Assembly (NCBI GenBank): GCA_964653025.1
Contig: CAZZBZ010000002.1
Location: 50,805 to 114,804 of the forward strand
Direction: 5' to 3'
From: JABWAM01 sp964653025
GTDB taxonomy: Bacteria > Verrucomicrobiota > Verrucomicrobiia > JABWAM01
DNA: 64,000 bases
A program made the position numbers and the translations under genes. Below are positions 44,363 to 53,974 of the stretch, piece after piece (positions within the stretch are counted from its first letter, which is position 1; each line of letters opens with the position of its first letter). The notes under the pieces were generated by a model. That model had not been told where the DNA came from. It made no database searches and saw nothing but the letters and a program-made list of their open reading frames with translations.

Positions 44363-45889
44363 TCAGGGCGCCTTCTTGGCCGCGGTGATCATCGGCCAGG
44401 TGTCGGTGCGGAAGGGGAACGTCGGGAGGACGGCCTTGTTCACGAGATTGGCGGTGTTCGGGTTGTCGGCCCAGGCGTAGCGGGCGGCGACCGGTTTTGG
44501 CACGGCGGTGCTGCTGAGGACGACGGTCTCGCCCTCGATCTTCGCATCGGCCCAGAAAAACTTCTTGTCCTCGCCGGCGATGGCAAAACCCTTCGGGGGA
44601 GTGCCGTCGCGCGTGGCGAGGCCACCGCCGGGGTTGTCAAAGGAAATGCGGATCGCGGCACCCTCGACGGCCATGGACTTGTAGGTGGGGCCCGAATCCA
44701 CGATCTCCTTCTTCCCGTAGACGCGCGCGAGCGCGGCGAGGGCGAGGCGGCGACCGACCTCCTGCTTGTTCTTTGGATGGATGTCCTTCTCCTCGCCGAC
44801 ATCGATGGCCGTGGCCATCGCGGTGTTCGTGAGCGAGAGGGTCATCGCCTGCGCCTCGCGAAGTTCGGCCCAGGTGCTGTCCGCGGGTTCTGGCTTGGGG
44901 GCCATGTAGTTTGCGAGTTGGACGAAGTAGAACGGGAAGTCTCCCTGTCCCCATGCCTCGCGCCAGGCACGGATCATCGCGGGGAAGAGGGCGCGGTACT
45001 GCTCGGCGCGGGAAGCATTGGCCTCGCCCTGGTACCAGATCGCGCCACGGAAGGCGTACGGGACGAGGGGGTGGATCATCCCGTGGTAGAGGTTTGCGGG
45101 AATACCCGGAGACTCGGGGCCCGGCGGCGGGCGGGCGAGGCGCGGCGCGGGCTTGCCCTCGGCCTTCGCCTTTGCGGCGGCCTCCTCCCATTCCTTCTTC
45201 AGGCGGGGGAGGTCCTCGTCGTATTTCTTCTTTTTGTCGGGGTACTCGGCAAGAATCTTGTCCCAGTTGGCGAATATGGACTGAAAGCCAGGGCTGGCCT
45301 TGAGGGTGGCGAGGGGGGTCCATCCCTCGGCGGGAGTGCCGCCCCAGGCGGTCTGGATGATTCCGACCGGGACGCCGACCTCGCGTTGGACATCGCGCGC
45401 AAAGAACCAGGCCACCGCGGAAAAGGAGGGGGCGTTGCCCGGGATCGCGAGCAGCCAGTTCGCGGTCACGGAGGCCATGGGCGTGTTGGTGGCGACATGC
45501 GGAAGGCGCATCAGGCGGATCATCGGGTTGGTTGCCGCGGCGATTTCGTTGGTGCTGTCCCGCACGCTCCCGAGCGCCATCTCCATGTTCGACTGGCCCG
45601 AGGCGATCCAGACCTCGCCGACAAGGACGTTGGTGAACTGGAGTGCCGCGCCCTTGCCCTTGATCTCGAGGGCGAGCGGCCCGCCGGCGGACAGGGGCGC
45701 GAGCTTCGCCATCCACTTGCCGGAGGCGTCGGCCACGGCCTTCACCTCCTGCCCGGCGATGGCGACGGCGATCTCCTCGCCCGGCGCAGCGGTGCCCCAG
45801 ACGGGGACAGGTATCTCCCGCTGGAGGACCATGTTGTGCCCAAAGATGGAGGCGGCGGCAAGGACGAGGCTGGCGGCAAGGTTGGTCAT
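44363..45889 (-). CDS. Sialate O-acetylesterase family protein (SGNH-type carbohydrate esterase)
   Basis: Removes acetyl groups from sialic acid or, in many relatives, from plant or surface glycans. The 508-residue protein has a short signal peptide (about 1-16). Family blocks: FGHNMVLQREIPVPVWGTA near the start, IASGQSNMEM with the catalytic Ser100, IIQTAWGGTPAEGW, AIWYQGEANA, and the Asp-x-His region IDVGEEKDIHPKNK. A charged Lys/Glu/Pro-rich insert lies near 215-255. ATG 45889 is preferred over the open frame eight codons upstream. It faces the carbohydrate locus and could take part in it, though it has its own transcription. Confidence 0.9.
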   Translation of the reverse strand: MTNLAASLVLAAASIFGHNMVLQREIPVPVWGTAAPGEEIAVAIAGQEVKAVADASGKWMAKLAPLSAGGPLALEIKGKGAALQFTNVLVGEVWIASGQSNMEMALGSVRDSTNEIAAATNPMIRLMRLPHVATNTPMASVTANWLLAIPGNAPSFSAVAWFFARDVQREVGVPVGIIQTAWGGTPAEGWTPLATLKASPGFQSIFANWDKILAEYPDKKKKYDEDLPRLKKEWEEAAAKAKAEGKPAPRLARPPPGPESPGIPANLYHGMIHPLVPYAFRGAIWYQGEANASRAEQYRALFPAMIRAWREAWGQGDFPFYFVQLANYMAPKPEPADSTWAELREAQAMTLSLTNTAMATAIDVGEEKDIHPKNKQEVGRRLALAALARVYGKKEIVDSGPTYKSMAVEGAAIRISFDNPGGGLATRDGTPPKGFAIAGEDKKFFWADAKIEGETVVLSSTAVPKPVAARYAWADNPNTANLVNKAVLPTFPFRTDTWPMITAAKKAP

Positions 45890-46091
45890 GAGAGTACGCG
45901 CGATTGGAGACACGCGAGCGTTGTCAGGGAAGGATAAAATGGGGGGACGTCACCGGGAACCGCGGTTGGAGTTCCGCGCAACTACGCGTGAACTGGAGAT
46001 TCCCGTCTTCGGCCATCTCGCGGGACACTGTCGAAAAAGCCCATACGGCAACCCTTCACGAACCACGGGAGCTCTAGCTCGAATCCTTCGC

Positions 46092-47435
46092 CTAGAACGA
46101 GTAAACGACGTTCACGGCGATCGTATCCTGGTCTTTGCGGAGGTCGTCGGAGCCGTTGCCTACCGCGCCGAATCCAGCGTTGTTCGCGTCTGTCCAGTCA
46201 TGCCGCCATTCGACGCGGACCAGGGTATCCTTCCATGCGTTGAAGGCCTGCGTCAGCGTAAAACCGTACAGTTCCTCGGAACCGGGTTGAGTGGAGGCAG
46301 TGTAGGGAACCAGCGGGGACAGGGTGTATCCGTCCAGGGCGCCGCTGGACGGGTCAGTCCGGTACCAGGTCACGCCGAAACGGCCGGATGTGGAGGTCCA
46401 GTTGTTCCAGTCCCACTTGCCATAGGCGGTGAGGGCCTTGGCATCCGCTTGGGCTGTCTGGGTGGGGGCGACCCCGTCGGTGGCCATCGTGTCGTGGCGG
46501 TTCAGGAAGTCGATACCCAGGGTCATCGCCGTGATACCGAGGGGTTTCGTCCACGTGCCGCCCACATTGTAGGTGTAAGAATTTTCGCTGTTGGATGAGG
46601 TGGCAAACGTATTGTCGTTTCCGTACAACCCCGTGACAAAGGCGGCAAAGTCTCCGACGGAGGTCATCGGCACGGTCACATCCACGCGGCCGACGAAGGA
46701 GAAGTCGGTGTTGTAGTTTATGGCGCCGCTGTTTGCGGCCAGGGCGTCGAACCCGTTAATCACGCCAACCGTGGTCGTCACCGTGTCGTTCCAAGTGTAG
46801 CCGAGCGTCACACCCGTCTGGGTGGAAGGCGACAAGCGGCAGGCGTCCGAGCGGGAGAACTGCCAGTTGGCAGAGCTTTCGATTGCCTCGTAGCCGATCA
46901 GGGTGACCATCTTGCCGATCTTGAGATCAAGTCCACTGCCAACCGGGATGCCGAGATTCACATAAGCCTGTTCGAGGAACAGGTCGCTGTCGTTGCCGAG
47001 GGCGCCAGCGGCCTTGTTGGCATTGAGCACGTTCGCGTCCTCGCCGAGAATGCCGTCCACGCGGAAACCTGCGGGGAACTTCGAGTCGTCTTTGGATTTT
47101 TCGATCGTCAGCTTAACGGCGTTTAGGCTGAACGCGTCGAATGCATTGTCGAATACGCGTCCGGTGTTCTGGGCTGAGGATCCCGCAACGGGGCCGCTCT
47201 GGGAACGGTCCGCGAGATTAACCACGTAGCTCGTGTCAACGTAGCCGCTGATCTTGATACCGGAGCCCTCGACTCCGCCGCCCGCCCCCGCGTCCTTGAG
47301 CTTCGCTTCAAGTTCGGCGATGCGGGTTTCAATCGACTCTTTTTCGGTCGCTTTCGCATCATCCGCAAGGGAGTGGGCGAGAGTTCCGAGAAACGCCGCG
47401 AAGGCGAGCCTGATGATGAGGCGGGATTTTTTCAT
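46092..47435 (-). CDS. OmpL-like outer-membrane porin (bbp2 type)
   Basis: 447 residues with a signal peptide (about 1-24, LAHSLAD) and a short coiled-coil (KESIETRIAELEAKLKDA, about 30-47). The barrel begins with IKISGYVDTSYVVNLADRSQ, the characteristic opening of putative beta-barrel porin-2 proteins, and ends with the outer-membrane signature VNVVYSF. The strands are aromatic and alternate with long Asn/Ser/Thr loops. It probably allows diffusion of small solutes. The recN gene lies 55 bp upstream on the same strand. Confidence 0.85.
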   Translation of the reverse strand: MKKSRLIIRLAFAAFLGTLAHSLADDAKATEKESIETRIAELEAKLKDAGAGGGVEGSGIKISGYVDTSYVVNLADRSQSGPVAGSSAQNTGRVFDNAFDAFSLNAVKLTIEKSKDDSKFPAGFRVDGILGEDANVLNANKAAGALGNDSDLFLEQAYVNLGIPVGSGLDLKIGKMVTLIGYEAIESSANWQFSRSDACRLSPSTQTGVTLGYTWNDTVTTTVGVINGFDALAANSGAINYNTDFSFVGRVDVTVPMTSVGDFAAFVTGLYGNDNTFATSSNSENSYTYNVGGTWTKPLGITAMTLGIDFLNRHDTMATDGVAPTQTAQADAKALTAYGKWDWNNWTSTSGRFGVTWYRTDPSSGALDGYTLSPLVPYTASTQPGSEELYGFTLTQAFNAWKDTLVRVEWRHDWTDANNAGFGAVGNGSDDLRKDQDTIAVNVVYSF

Positions 47436-47490
47436 GGGGGATCTTGTCTCTACAGCATGGCGCGGCTCAAAGAGGGGGAGAGGCATGGTG

Positions 47491-49152
47491 TCACCCCGCC
47501 GCGGCGCGGAGCATTTCGCGGGCGTGCTTGAGGGCGGTGTCGGCGGAGCCGCCGAGCATGCGGGCGAGTTCCTTCTCGCGGGGAGCGCCCTCGAGGCGTT
47601 CGATCACCGTGAAGGTGCGGCCCTTCTCCACCCGTTTCGTCACAGAGAGGTGGGCGCGCGCATGGGCGGCCACCTGCGGGAGGTGGGTGATGCAGAGGAC
47701 CTGGTGGCGCTTGCCGATGCGGGCCATCTTTTCGCCGACGCGGCTGCCTACCTCGCCGCCGACGTTGGCGTCCACCTCGTCGAAGATCATCACCGGGACC
47801 TCGTCCTGGTCGGCGAGGGCCGTCTTAAGGGCGAGCATGATGCGCGCCATCTCACCCGAGGAGGCGATGTCGCGCAGCGACTTGAGTGGCTCGCCGACGT
47901 TGGGCGAGACGCGGAACTCGATCACATCCATCCCGAGGGCGGTCGGCTCGGACGGGGTGATCTCAGCGGCGAACTTCGACTGTGCGAAGCCGAGTTCGCG
48001 GAGTTGGGCTTCGACGCGGCCGCAGAGGCCGGGGATCGCCTTCTTCCGCGCGGTGCGGAGCTTCTCCCCTAATTTCACGAGCGCCGCACGGGCCTGATCG
48101 AGGGCGGCGTCGAGTTTTGCCAACTCGCCGCTGCGTCCCTGCAAGACGCGCAGGCGCTCCTTCGCCTCCGTGCCGAAGGCGATGACCTCGGCGAGGGTCT
48201 TCCCGTACTTGCGCTTGAGGGTCTGGACAACCGTCATCCGCTCGGAGAGTTTCTGGAGGAGGTCGGGGTCGGGATTGAGCTTGCCGGCGTAGCGGGAAAG
48301 CTCGCGAGAGAGGTCCTGAACCTGGGCGCTCGCGGCGCGGTTGGCCTCCTCGAGTGCCGTGGAGGCGGGGTCGGTGGCCGCGAGGTCGCGGAGGGCGCGC
48401 TCGGCGCGCGCGAGCGCGGAAGCGGCGCTGGCCTCGCTCTCGCTCACGGCATCGAGGGCGCGAGCAGAAAGCTCGATGAGCTTCTGGCTGTTCGAGGCGA
48501 CCTTGTAGTCGGCATCGAGCTTCTCCTCCTCGCCGGCATGGAGGCGGGCGGCCTCGATCTCCTTCACCTGGTGGGCGACGAGGTCGAGCTGGCGCTCGAA
48601 CTCCTTGTCGTCCATGACGAGCTCCCGCTTGCGCGCCTCGATGGCACGGCTCTCGCCGAGTTTCTCGGCGAAGGCGGCGCACGGCTCGTCGAGTCCCGCA
48701 AAGCGGTCGAGGATGCGGAGCTGGGACTCGGTGCGCAGGAGCGACTGGTGGTCGTGCGGCCCGTGGATGTCCACGAGGAGTTCCCCGAGGCGTGCGAGGG
48801 ACTGGAGGGTGACGGGGGAGCCGTTGACGAACTGGCGGTTGGCGCCGCCGGCGGTGAAGGCGCGCTTCACGAGAAGTTGACCGTCCTGGCAGGGCTCGGC
48901 GCCGATCTCCTCGAGGATGGAGATGAGGCCGGGGAGGCGGGCGACCTCGAAGACCGCCTCGACGGCGCAGGAGTCAGCCCCCGTGCGAATGGCGTCGCGG
49001 TCGGCGCGCTCGCCGAGGGCGAGGTTCAGCGCGCCGATGAGGATGGACTTGCCGGCACCGGTCTCGCCGGTGATGGCATTGTAGCCGGGCCCGAGATCGA
49101 GCGCGACCTCCTCGACCAGGGCGAGGTTGCGAATGCGGAGAGAAACCAGCAT
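47491..49152 (-). CDS. recN: DNA repair protein RecN
   Basis: An SMC-like ATPase that helps repair double-strand breaks. The 553-residue length is normal. Walker A GETGAGKS lies at 29-36, DIHGPHDHQSLL at about 129-140 is the family's Q-loop region, a long coiled-coil fills about 160-360, and the C-terminal Walker B region MIFDEVDANVGG is followed by CITHLPQVAAHA. GPHDHQ replaces the usual GQHEHQ. It is transcribed away from the RlpA-like gene, only 49 bp separating the two starts, so the promoters must be very close. Confidence 0.93.
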   Translation of the reverse strand: MLVSLRIRNLALVEEVALDLGPGYNAITGETGAGKSILIGALNLALGERADRDAIRTGADSCAVEAVFEVARLPGLISILEEIGAEPCQDGQLLVKRAFTAGGANRQFVNGSPVTLQSLARLGELLVDIHGPHDHQSLLRTESQLRILDRFAGLDEPCAAFAEKLGESRAIEARKRELVMDDKEFERQLDLVAHQVKEIEAARLHAGEEEKLDADYKVASNSQKLIELSARALDAVSESEASAASALARAERALRDLAATDPASTALEEANRAASAQVQDLSRELSRYAGKLNPDPDLLQKLSERMTVVQTLKRKYGKTLAEVIAFGTEAKERLRVLQGRSGELAKLDAALDQARAALVKLGEKLRTARKKAIPGLCGRVEAQLRELGFAQSKFAAEITPSEPTALGMDVIEFRVSPNVGEPLKSLRDIASSGEMARIMLALKTALADQDEVPVMIFDEVDANVGGEVGSRVGEKMARIGKRHQVLCITHLPQVAAHARAHLSVTKRVEKGRTFTVIERLEGAPREKELARMLGGSADTALKHAREMLRAAAG

Positions 49153-49201
49153 TGCAGCGTGTTGTATTCTCCCTTACACTCCACAGCAATCCCGAATCGG
49201 C

Positions 49202-49720
49202 ATGAAGTCCGCTTTGTCTGAAATCCGCCCCTGGCATGCCGCCCTGCTCGCGCTTGCGTCGGCGGGCGCGATTCTTTTTCTCGGCTCCTGCGCGGGCTCG
49301 CGCCCCGACCTCGTCTGGACGGAGGACGGGCGGCAGTACGGGAAGGCTTCGTGGTACGACGACCACGGGGATCGGACGGCAAACGGGGAGCGATTCAACA
49401 TGCACGCCTACACGGCGGCGCACCCCTCGCTCGCGCTCAATTCGCTCGTCGAGGTCAAAAACCTGCGCAACGGGGGCACGATCACGGTGCGAATCAACGA
49501 CCGCCTTCCGTCCTATCATGAGCGGGTGATCGACCTTTCCGTGGCGGCGTTCAAGAAGCTGGATAATCTCCAGCGGGGCCTGATGGACGTGGAACTGCGC
49601 GTGATCCGATATGGGAACAACCGGTACGTAAAAACCGACACGGCGGCACCGAATGGGAAACTGTACCTGCCGGGTTCGTCGACGCGGAAGGTGTCGCCAA
49701 AAACCGCGAGGTCGAGTTAG
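49202..49720 (+). CDS. RlpA-like lipoprotein (double-psi beta-barrel)
   Basis: 172 residues from ATG 49202. The N-terminus ends in a lipobox (FLGSC, lipidated Cys30), so it is a membrane-anchored lipoprotein. The RlpA-like domain starts GKASWYDDHGDRTANGERFNMHAYTAAHPSLALNS and has VRINDRLPSYHERVIDLSVAAF, containing the Asp linked to activity in lytic transglycosylases of this fold. There is no SPOR domain, unlike E. coli RlpA. It probably acts on peptidoglycan, but activity is not proven by sequence. Confidence 0.88.
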   Translation: MKSALSEIRPWHAALLALASAGAILFLGSCAGSRPDLVWTEDGRQYGKASWYDDHGDRTANGERFNMHAYTAAHPSLALNSLVEVKNLRNGGTITVRINDRLPSYHERVIDLSVAAFKKLDNLQRGLMDVELRVIRYGNNRYVKTDTAAPNGKLYLPGSSTRKVSPKTARSS

Positions 49721-49939
49721 GAAAAGCGGAAAATCGGAAAATCGGAAAAGCGGAAAAGCGGGAAAGAGGGGAAGCGGGAGGGTGGAAATCGGGAAACCGG
49801 AAAAGGAACGAAGGAGAGAGGCAAGGGTCGAATGTCGAGTGAGAAGCCCTCCGATTTCATGGGGGCGTTGTAGCCTGCGGCTACGCCTTGGCCGATTGCG
49901 TCTGGCAAGCCACAGAGGATGGCGGCACGCCGTCCCTGC
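49721..49939. repeat. Low-complexity GAAAATCGGAAAAGCGG repeats between two converging genes
   Basis: Several imperfect tandem units of GGAAAATCGGAAAAGCGGAAAAG lie at 49721-49800. A similar run is found at 58514-58565 (GGAAAAGAAAAAGTGGAAAAGCGG). The rest, up to the clpX stop, contains a small hairpin, GCCTGCGGCTACGCC, and nothing else recognisable. Confidence 0.6.
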
Positions 49940-51205
49940 CTATGCCGCGCCTTCGGCAGACTTCTTTCGGACGATCGGGGCGGCTCCCTCCTCGATCACG
50001 GCACGGTTGATGGTGACGCCGGTGATATCCTCGCGGGAGGGGATGTCGTACATCAGGTCGAGCATGATGCGTTCGAGGATGGATCGGAGGGCGCGTGCGC
50101 CGGTACCGCGCTTGAGGGCCTCGCGGGCGAGCGCGTGGAGGGCGTTGGGGGTGATCTCGAGGTTTACGCCCTCCATGTCAAAGAGCTTCTGGTATTGCTT
50201 GACCATCGCGTTGCGCGTGCCGGTAAGGACCTGGACAAGTTCGGATTCCCCGAGCTGGCGCAGGATGGAGACGATGGGGAGGCGACCGACGAACTCGGGG
50301 ATCATCCCGAAGGTGAGGAGGTCCTCGGGTTCGACGAGGGTGAGGAGGGCGTCGCGTTCCGAGGGGGCGCCATCGCCGGCGAGGGCGGCGCCGAAGCCGA
50401 GCCCCTTATTTCCAAGGCGGCGGCGGATCATCTTGTCGAGCCCGACGAAGGCACCGCCGCAGATGAAAAGGATGTTGGTGGTGTTGACCTGGATGTACTC
50501 CTGGTGCGGGTGTTTGCGGCCGCCCTGGGGGGGCACGTTGCAAGTGGTGCCCTCGAGAATTTTGAGAAGGGCCTGCTGGACGCCTTCGCCGGAGACATCT
50601 CGGGTGATGGAGACGTTTTCGGTGCGGCGTGCGATCTTGTCGATTTCGTCAATGTAGATAATCCCGATCTCCGCGCGTTTGACATCGTAGTCGGCGCTCT
50701 GGAGGAGGAGGAGGATGATGTTCTCCACATCCTCGCCGACATAGCCGGCCTCGGTAAGGGAGGTGGCGTCAGCGATGCAGAAGGGGACGTCGAGGGTACG
50801 TGCGAGGGTGCGCGCGAGGAGGGTCTTTCCGGAGCCGGTGGGGCCGAGGAGGAGGAGGTTGCTCTTCTCGATCTCGACCTCCTCGTGCGCGGGGTTCCTC
50901 TTGGTATTCGCGGGGGAAAAAACGCGCTTGTAGTGGTTGTGAACGGCGACGGCGAGGGTCTTCTTCGCGTTCTCCTGGCCGATGACGTGGCGGTCGAGGA
51001 CGGCCTTGATGGCCCTGGGTTTAAGAAGGGCGGGGCGCGGGGCGGGCGCGGGCGCCTCCTCGCGGAGTTCCTTGTCGAGGATCCCCTTGCAGATACCGAT
51101 GCAGGAATCGCAGATGTGAACCCCTGGACCCGCGATGAGCTTTTTCACCTCGCGATGAGCCTTTCCGCAGAAACTGCAGAGGGTGCCCTGAGAGGGTTTG
51201 CTCAT
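49940..51205 (-). CDS. clpX: ATP-dependent Clp protease ATP-binding subunit ClpX
   Basis: The AAA+ unfoldase that feeds substrates to ClpP. The 421-residue length is normal. The N-terminal zinc-binding domain uses Cys10, Cys13, Cys32 and Cys35. Walker A GPTGSGKT is at 121-128. IIYIDEIDKIARR is the Walker B, and the IGF-type ClpP-docking loop is expected in the KGLGFGA region near 268-274. The sensor region ends RSILERIMLDLMYDIPS. It is the last gene of the tig-clpP-clpX cluster, 56 bp after clpP. Confidence 0.96.
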   Translation of the reverse strand: MSKPSQGTLCSFCGKAHREVKKLIAGPGVHICDSCIGICKGILDKELREEAPAPAPRPALLKPRAIKAVLDRHVIGQENAKKTLAVAVHNHYKRVFSPANTKRNPAHEEVEIEKSNLLLLGPTGSGKTLLARTLARTLDVPFCIADATSLTEAGYVGEDVENIILLLLQSADYDVKRAEIGIIYIDEIDKIARRTENVSITRDVSGEGVQQALLKILEGTTCNVPPQGGRKHPHQEYIQVNTTNILFICGGAFVGLDKMIRRRLGNKGLGFGAALAGDGAPSERDALLTLVEPEDLLTFGMIPEFVGRLPIVSILRQLGESELVQVLTGTRNAMVKQYQKLFDMEGVNLEITPNALHALAREALKRGTGARALRSILERIMLDLMYDIPSREDITGVTINRAVIEEGAAPIVRKKSAEGAA

Positions 51206-51261
51206 GGAGGGAGGATCGGGTGACGAGGGTCGAGGGGAGCGGGCGTTTCCCGCGATCGAAG

Positions 51262-51894
51262 CTAGGCGGTGCTTGGGGCAGCGACGGCGCCGGGAATTTC
51301 CTTGCGGCTCTTCACGACGGAGTCCACGAGGCCGTAGGTCTTCGCTTCATCGGCAGACATGAAGAAGTCGCGGTCGCTGTCGCGCTCGATCGTGGCAACG
51401 GACTGGCCGGTGTGGTGGGCGAGGATCGCGTTGAGGCGTTCCTTGAGGCGGAGGATCTCCCTCGCCTGGATGGTGATGTCCGAGGCCTGGCCCTGGGTGC
51501 CGCCGCTGGGCTGATGGATCATCACGCGGGCGTTCGGGAGGGCGAAACGCTTACCCTTGGTGCCGGCGGCGAGGAGGAGCGATCCCATGCTCGCGGCCTG
51601 GCCGACGCAGTAGGTGACCACGTCGCAGCTCAGGAACTGCATCGTGTCGTAGATGGCGAGCCCCGCGGAGACCACGCCGCCCGGGGAGTTCACGTAGATA
51701 TTGATGTCCTTCTTGGGGTCCTCCATCTGGAGGAAGAGGAGTTGGGCGATCACGATGTTCGAGACGTGATCGTCAATCGCGGTCCCGAGGAAGATGATGC
51801 GGTCGCGGAGCAGACGGGAGTAGATGTCCATCCCACGCTCGCCGCGGCCGGTCTGTTCGATGACGTAGGGGATCAGCATCTGGTTGCGTTCCAT
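51262..51894 (-). CDS. clpP: ATP-dependent Clp protease proteolytic subunit
   Basis: The serine peptidase that forms the double-ring degradation chamber with ClpX. 210 residues, normal length. The catalytic triad is visible as Ser102 (GQAASMGSLL), His127 (VMIHQPSGG) and Asp176 (ERDSDRDFF). The first residues (LIPYVIEQTGRGERGMDIYSRLL) match the usual propeptide and mature N-terminus. It lies between tig (24 bp upstream) and clpX, so the three genes are probably one operon. Confidence 0.97.
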   Translation of the reverse strand: MERNQMLIPYVIEQTGRGERGMDIYSRLLRDRIIFLGTAIDDHVSNIVIAQLLFLQMEDPKKDINIYVNSPGGVVSAGLAIYDTMQFLSCDVVTYCVGQAASMGSLLLAAGTKGKRFALPNARVMIHQPSGGTQGQASDITIQAREILRLKERLNAILAHHTGQSVATIERDSDRDFFMSADEAKTYGLVDSVVKSRKEIPGAVAAPSTA

Positions 51895-51918
51895 GGCGGG
51901 TTCCTCCGTAAGGGGGGG

Positions 51919-53220
51919 TCAGGCGGCCTCGGTGGCAGCGAGTTCGACCACGCGGTCGAGAGTGCGGCCTAGGAGCATGCGCTCACGCAGGGATTCGTCG
52001 GCGCCGCGCTCCGCGAGTTCCTCGCGAAACTTACCCAGCGGGCGGCTGGCGCGTTGGGCGAGGCGCGCGATTTCCTGATCCACCTCCTCGTCCTTGACCT
52101 CGATCTTCTCGGTGTCGGCAACGCGACCGAGGATGAAGTTCAGTTTCACGCGGTCTCTGGCGCTTTTTTGGGCGAACTCGTGGATTTCCTTGCCCTTTTC
52201 GCGGAGCGAGTCGGGGTTGATGCCGCGGGAGGCATTTTCTCGGACGATATCGAGCATCGCCTGCTGGGTTTCAGCGGCGACGACGCTCTCCGGCAGGTCG
52301 AAGGTGGCGGTTTTGAGGAGATGCTCGATCACCTGGTTACGGACCTCGGATTCGGCCGTCTGCTCTTCGTCGGCCTGGAGGTTCTTGCGCACCTGTTCCT
52401 TGAGTTTTTCGAGGCTCTCAGCCTGATAGGATTTCGCGAGCGCCTCGTCCACGGGGGGGAGCTTGCGCTCCTTGATGCCGAGGATTTCCACGGAATAGGT
52501 GGCCTTCTTGCCGCCGAGATCCTTGATGCGGAAGTCCGCGGGGAAGTCCACGAGCACCTGGCGGTGGTCGCCCTTGGCGGCGCCAACGAGGGCCTCGCAG
52601 AAGCCGGGCAAGAAGGATTCCTTGTCCATACGGAGCCAGAACTGCTTGTTTTCGGAAAGGGCGCGCGCGTTGGGAGCGATCTCGACGAGCGGCTTGCCGT
52701 CGCAGACGGAGGAGTAGGAGACCACGGCGAAGTCCCCGAGGCCGAGGGGGCGGCCTTCGACATCGGCGAAGGTGGCCTGCTGCTCAGCGAGAGTCTTGAG
52801 GGCCTCGTCCACCTGCTCGTCCTTCACGGCCGGGGTGCGGCGCTTCACCTTGATGCCCTTGTAGGAGGGGATCTCAAAATCGGGGGCGACATCGAGCGTG
52901 GCCTGGAAGGTGAGGGGGGAACCGCGTGCAAGTTTGATCTCGCCGATTTCGGGAGGACCCACGATTTTCAACTTCTCCTTGGCAACGGCCTCGCGGAAGT
53001 ACTGAGGCAGGAGGCGGCGGCGAACCTCGTCCTCGATCTCCTTGGCGAAGCGGCGTTCCAGTATCGGGACGGGAGCGCGCCCCGCCCGGTAGCCGGGGAT
53101 CTGGACTTGCTTCTGGAACTCCTTGAGGGCGTCCTTCCATTCGCGGTCGACCTCCTCGGTGGGGACTTCGATGGTGAGCTTGCGGCGGCACGCCGCGATC
53201 TTTTCTAGGGTAACCTTCAC
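51919..53220 (-). CDS. tig: Trigger factor (ribosome-associated chaperone)
   Basis: A chaperone and peptidyl-prolyl isomerase that meets nascent chains at the ribosome exit. 433 residues, normal length. The N-terminal ribosome-binding domain contains IPGYRAGRAPVPILERRF in place of the usual GFRxGKxP signature (Tyr-Arg-Ala-Gly-Arg). The FKBP-like domain (about 155-245) begins FAVVSYSSVCDG, and a helical C-terminal domain follows. First gene of tig-clpP-clpX; maf is divergent, 104 bp away. Confidence 0.95.
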   Translation of the reverse strand: MKVTLEKIAACRRKLTIEVPTEEVDREWKDALKEFQKQVQIPGYRAGRAPVPILERRFAKEIEDEVRRRLLPQYFREAVAKEKLKIVGPPEIGEIKLARGSPLTFQATLDVAPDFEIPSYKGIKVKRRTPAVKDEQVDEALKTLAEQQATFADVEGRPLGLGDFAVVSYSSVCDGKPLVEIAPNARALSENKQFWLRMDKESFLPGFCEALVGAAKGDHRQVLVDFPADFRIKDLGGKKATYSVEILGIKERKLPPVDEALAKSYQAESLEKLKEQVRKNLQADEEQTAESEVRNQVIEHLLKTATFDLPESVVAAETQQAMLDIVRENASRGINPDSLREKGKEIHEFAQKSARDRVKLNFILGRVADTEKIEVKDEEVDQEIARLAQRASRPLGKFREELAERGADESLRERMLLGRTLDRVVELAATEAA

Positions 53221-53324
53221 GTGTTGTTCTCTGGGGGAAAGATCACGAGTCTAGGTGATTGCGGACGCCGGGGTCAAGTCGCGCGGGTTGCCAGTCGATT
53301 CGGCACCGACTACAGTCCGCGGCC

Positions 53325-53963
53325 ATGCGCGTTTCCAGGGCTGCCCCGCTCATTCTTGCATCGGCCTCCCCGAGGCGTGCCTCGCTGCTGCGCAGGGCGG
53401 GGGTCCCGTTTGTGGCCGTGGACTCCCGCGCGCGGGAGAGGGTGCGCCCTCCGCGCGGTCCCGGGGGGCCGCGCCTCCTCGCGATGGCCAACGCGGAGGC
53501 CAAGGCCGCCGCGGTCGCGCGCGCCCATCCCGGGCGCTGGGTACTCGGGGCGGACACCGTGGTCGTGCTCGACCACCATCTTTTTGGAAAACCGCGGGAC
53601 ACTGCAGACGCGGTGCGGATGCTCGGCCGCCTGCAGGGGCGCACCCACCGCGTGATCACCGCCGTCTGCCTCTTGCGCCCCCCTGACCGGAGCTGTCGTT
53701 TTGCGGTAACGAGCCGGGTGACCTTCCGCGCGATGGACGCGGAAGGCATCCGCGGTTACCTGCGGCGCGTGCACACGCTCGACAAGGCGGGCGCCTATGC
53801 GGCGCAGGAGCATGCGGGGCTGATTATCCGCCGCGTGACGGGATCGTGGAGCAACGTGGTGGGCCTGCCGATGGAGCGACTGGGCCGCGAACTGCGTGCA
53901 GTCGGTTTTCCGTCACGGGCCCCTCGCGCAAAGCGGCTCGCATTTTTTTCACCGCCACCCTAG
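53325..53963 (+). CDS. maf: Maf-like nucleotide pyrophosphatase
   Basis: Hydrolyses non-standard or canonical nucleoside triphosphates, a housecleaning role. 212 residues from ATG 53325. LILASASPRRASLLRRAGV is the family start, WVLGADTVVVLDHHLFGKP carries the catalytic Asp, and a late block reads DKAGAYAAQEHAGLIIRRVTGSWSNVVGLP. The C-terminal 20 residues are basic and unlike the family. A frame upstream to 53259 lacks similarity. The GspF-like gene begins 11 bp after its stop. Confidence 0.92.
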   Translation: MRVSRAAPLILASASPRRASLLRRAGVPFVAVDSRARERVRPPRGPGGPRLLAMANAEAKAAAVARAHPGRWVLGADTVVVLDHHLFGKPRDTADAVRMLGRLQGRTHRVITAVCLLRPPDRSCRFAVTSRVTFRAMDAEGIRGYLRRVHTLDKAGAYAAQEHAGLIIRRVTGSWSNVVGLPMERLGRELRAVGFPSRAPRAKRLAFFSPPP

Positions 53964-53974
53964 ATTTTCCCGCG

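Noticed and set aside
43912..44388. A 158-codon frame continuing from the truncated hydrolase copy
   Set aside because: Only the first 35 or so codons resemble the hydrolase; the rest runs through palindromic repeats and has no protein-like pattern.
44231..45937. A plus-strand open frame opposite the sialate O-acetylesterase gene
   Set aside because: Gly/Asp/Arg/Val-rich shadow with no family motif; the minus strand shows every catalytic block of the esterase.
49721..49800. Repeated GGAAAATCGGAAAAGCGG units as a possible CRISPR array
   Set aside because: Units are short, imperfect and have no spacers of constant length; no cas genes are present.
52054..53208. A plus-strand open frame opposite the trigger factor gene
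   Set aside because: Low-complexity Leu/Gly/Asp/Ala shadow; tig is certain on the other strand.
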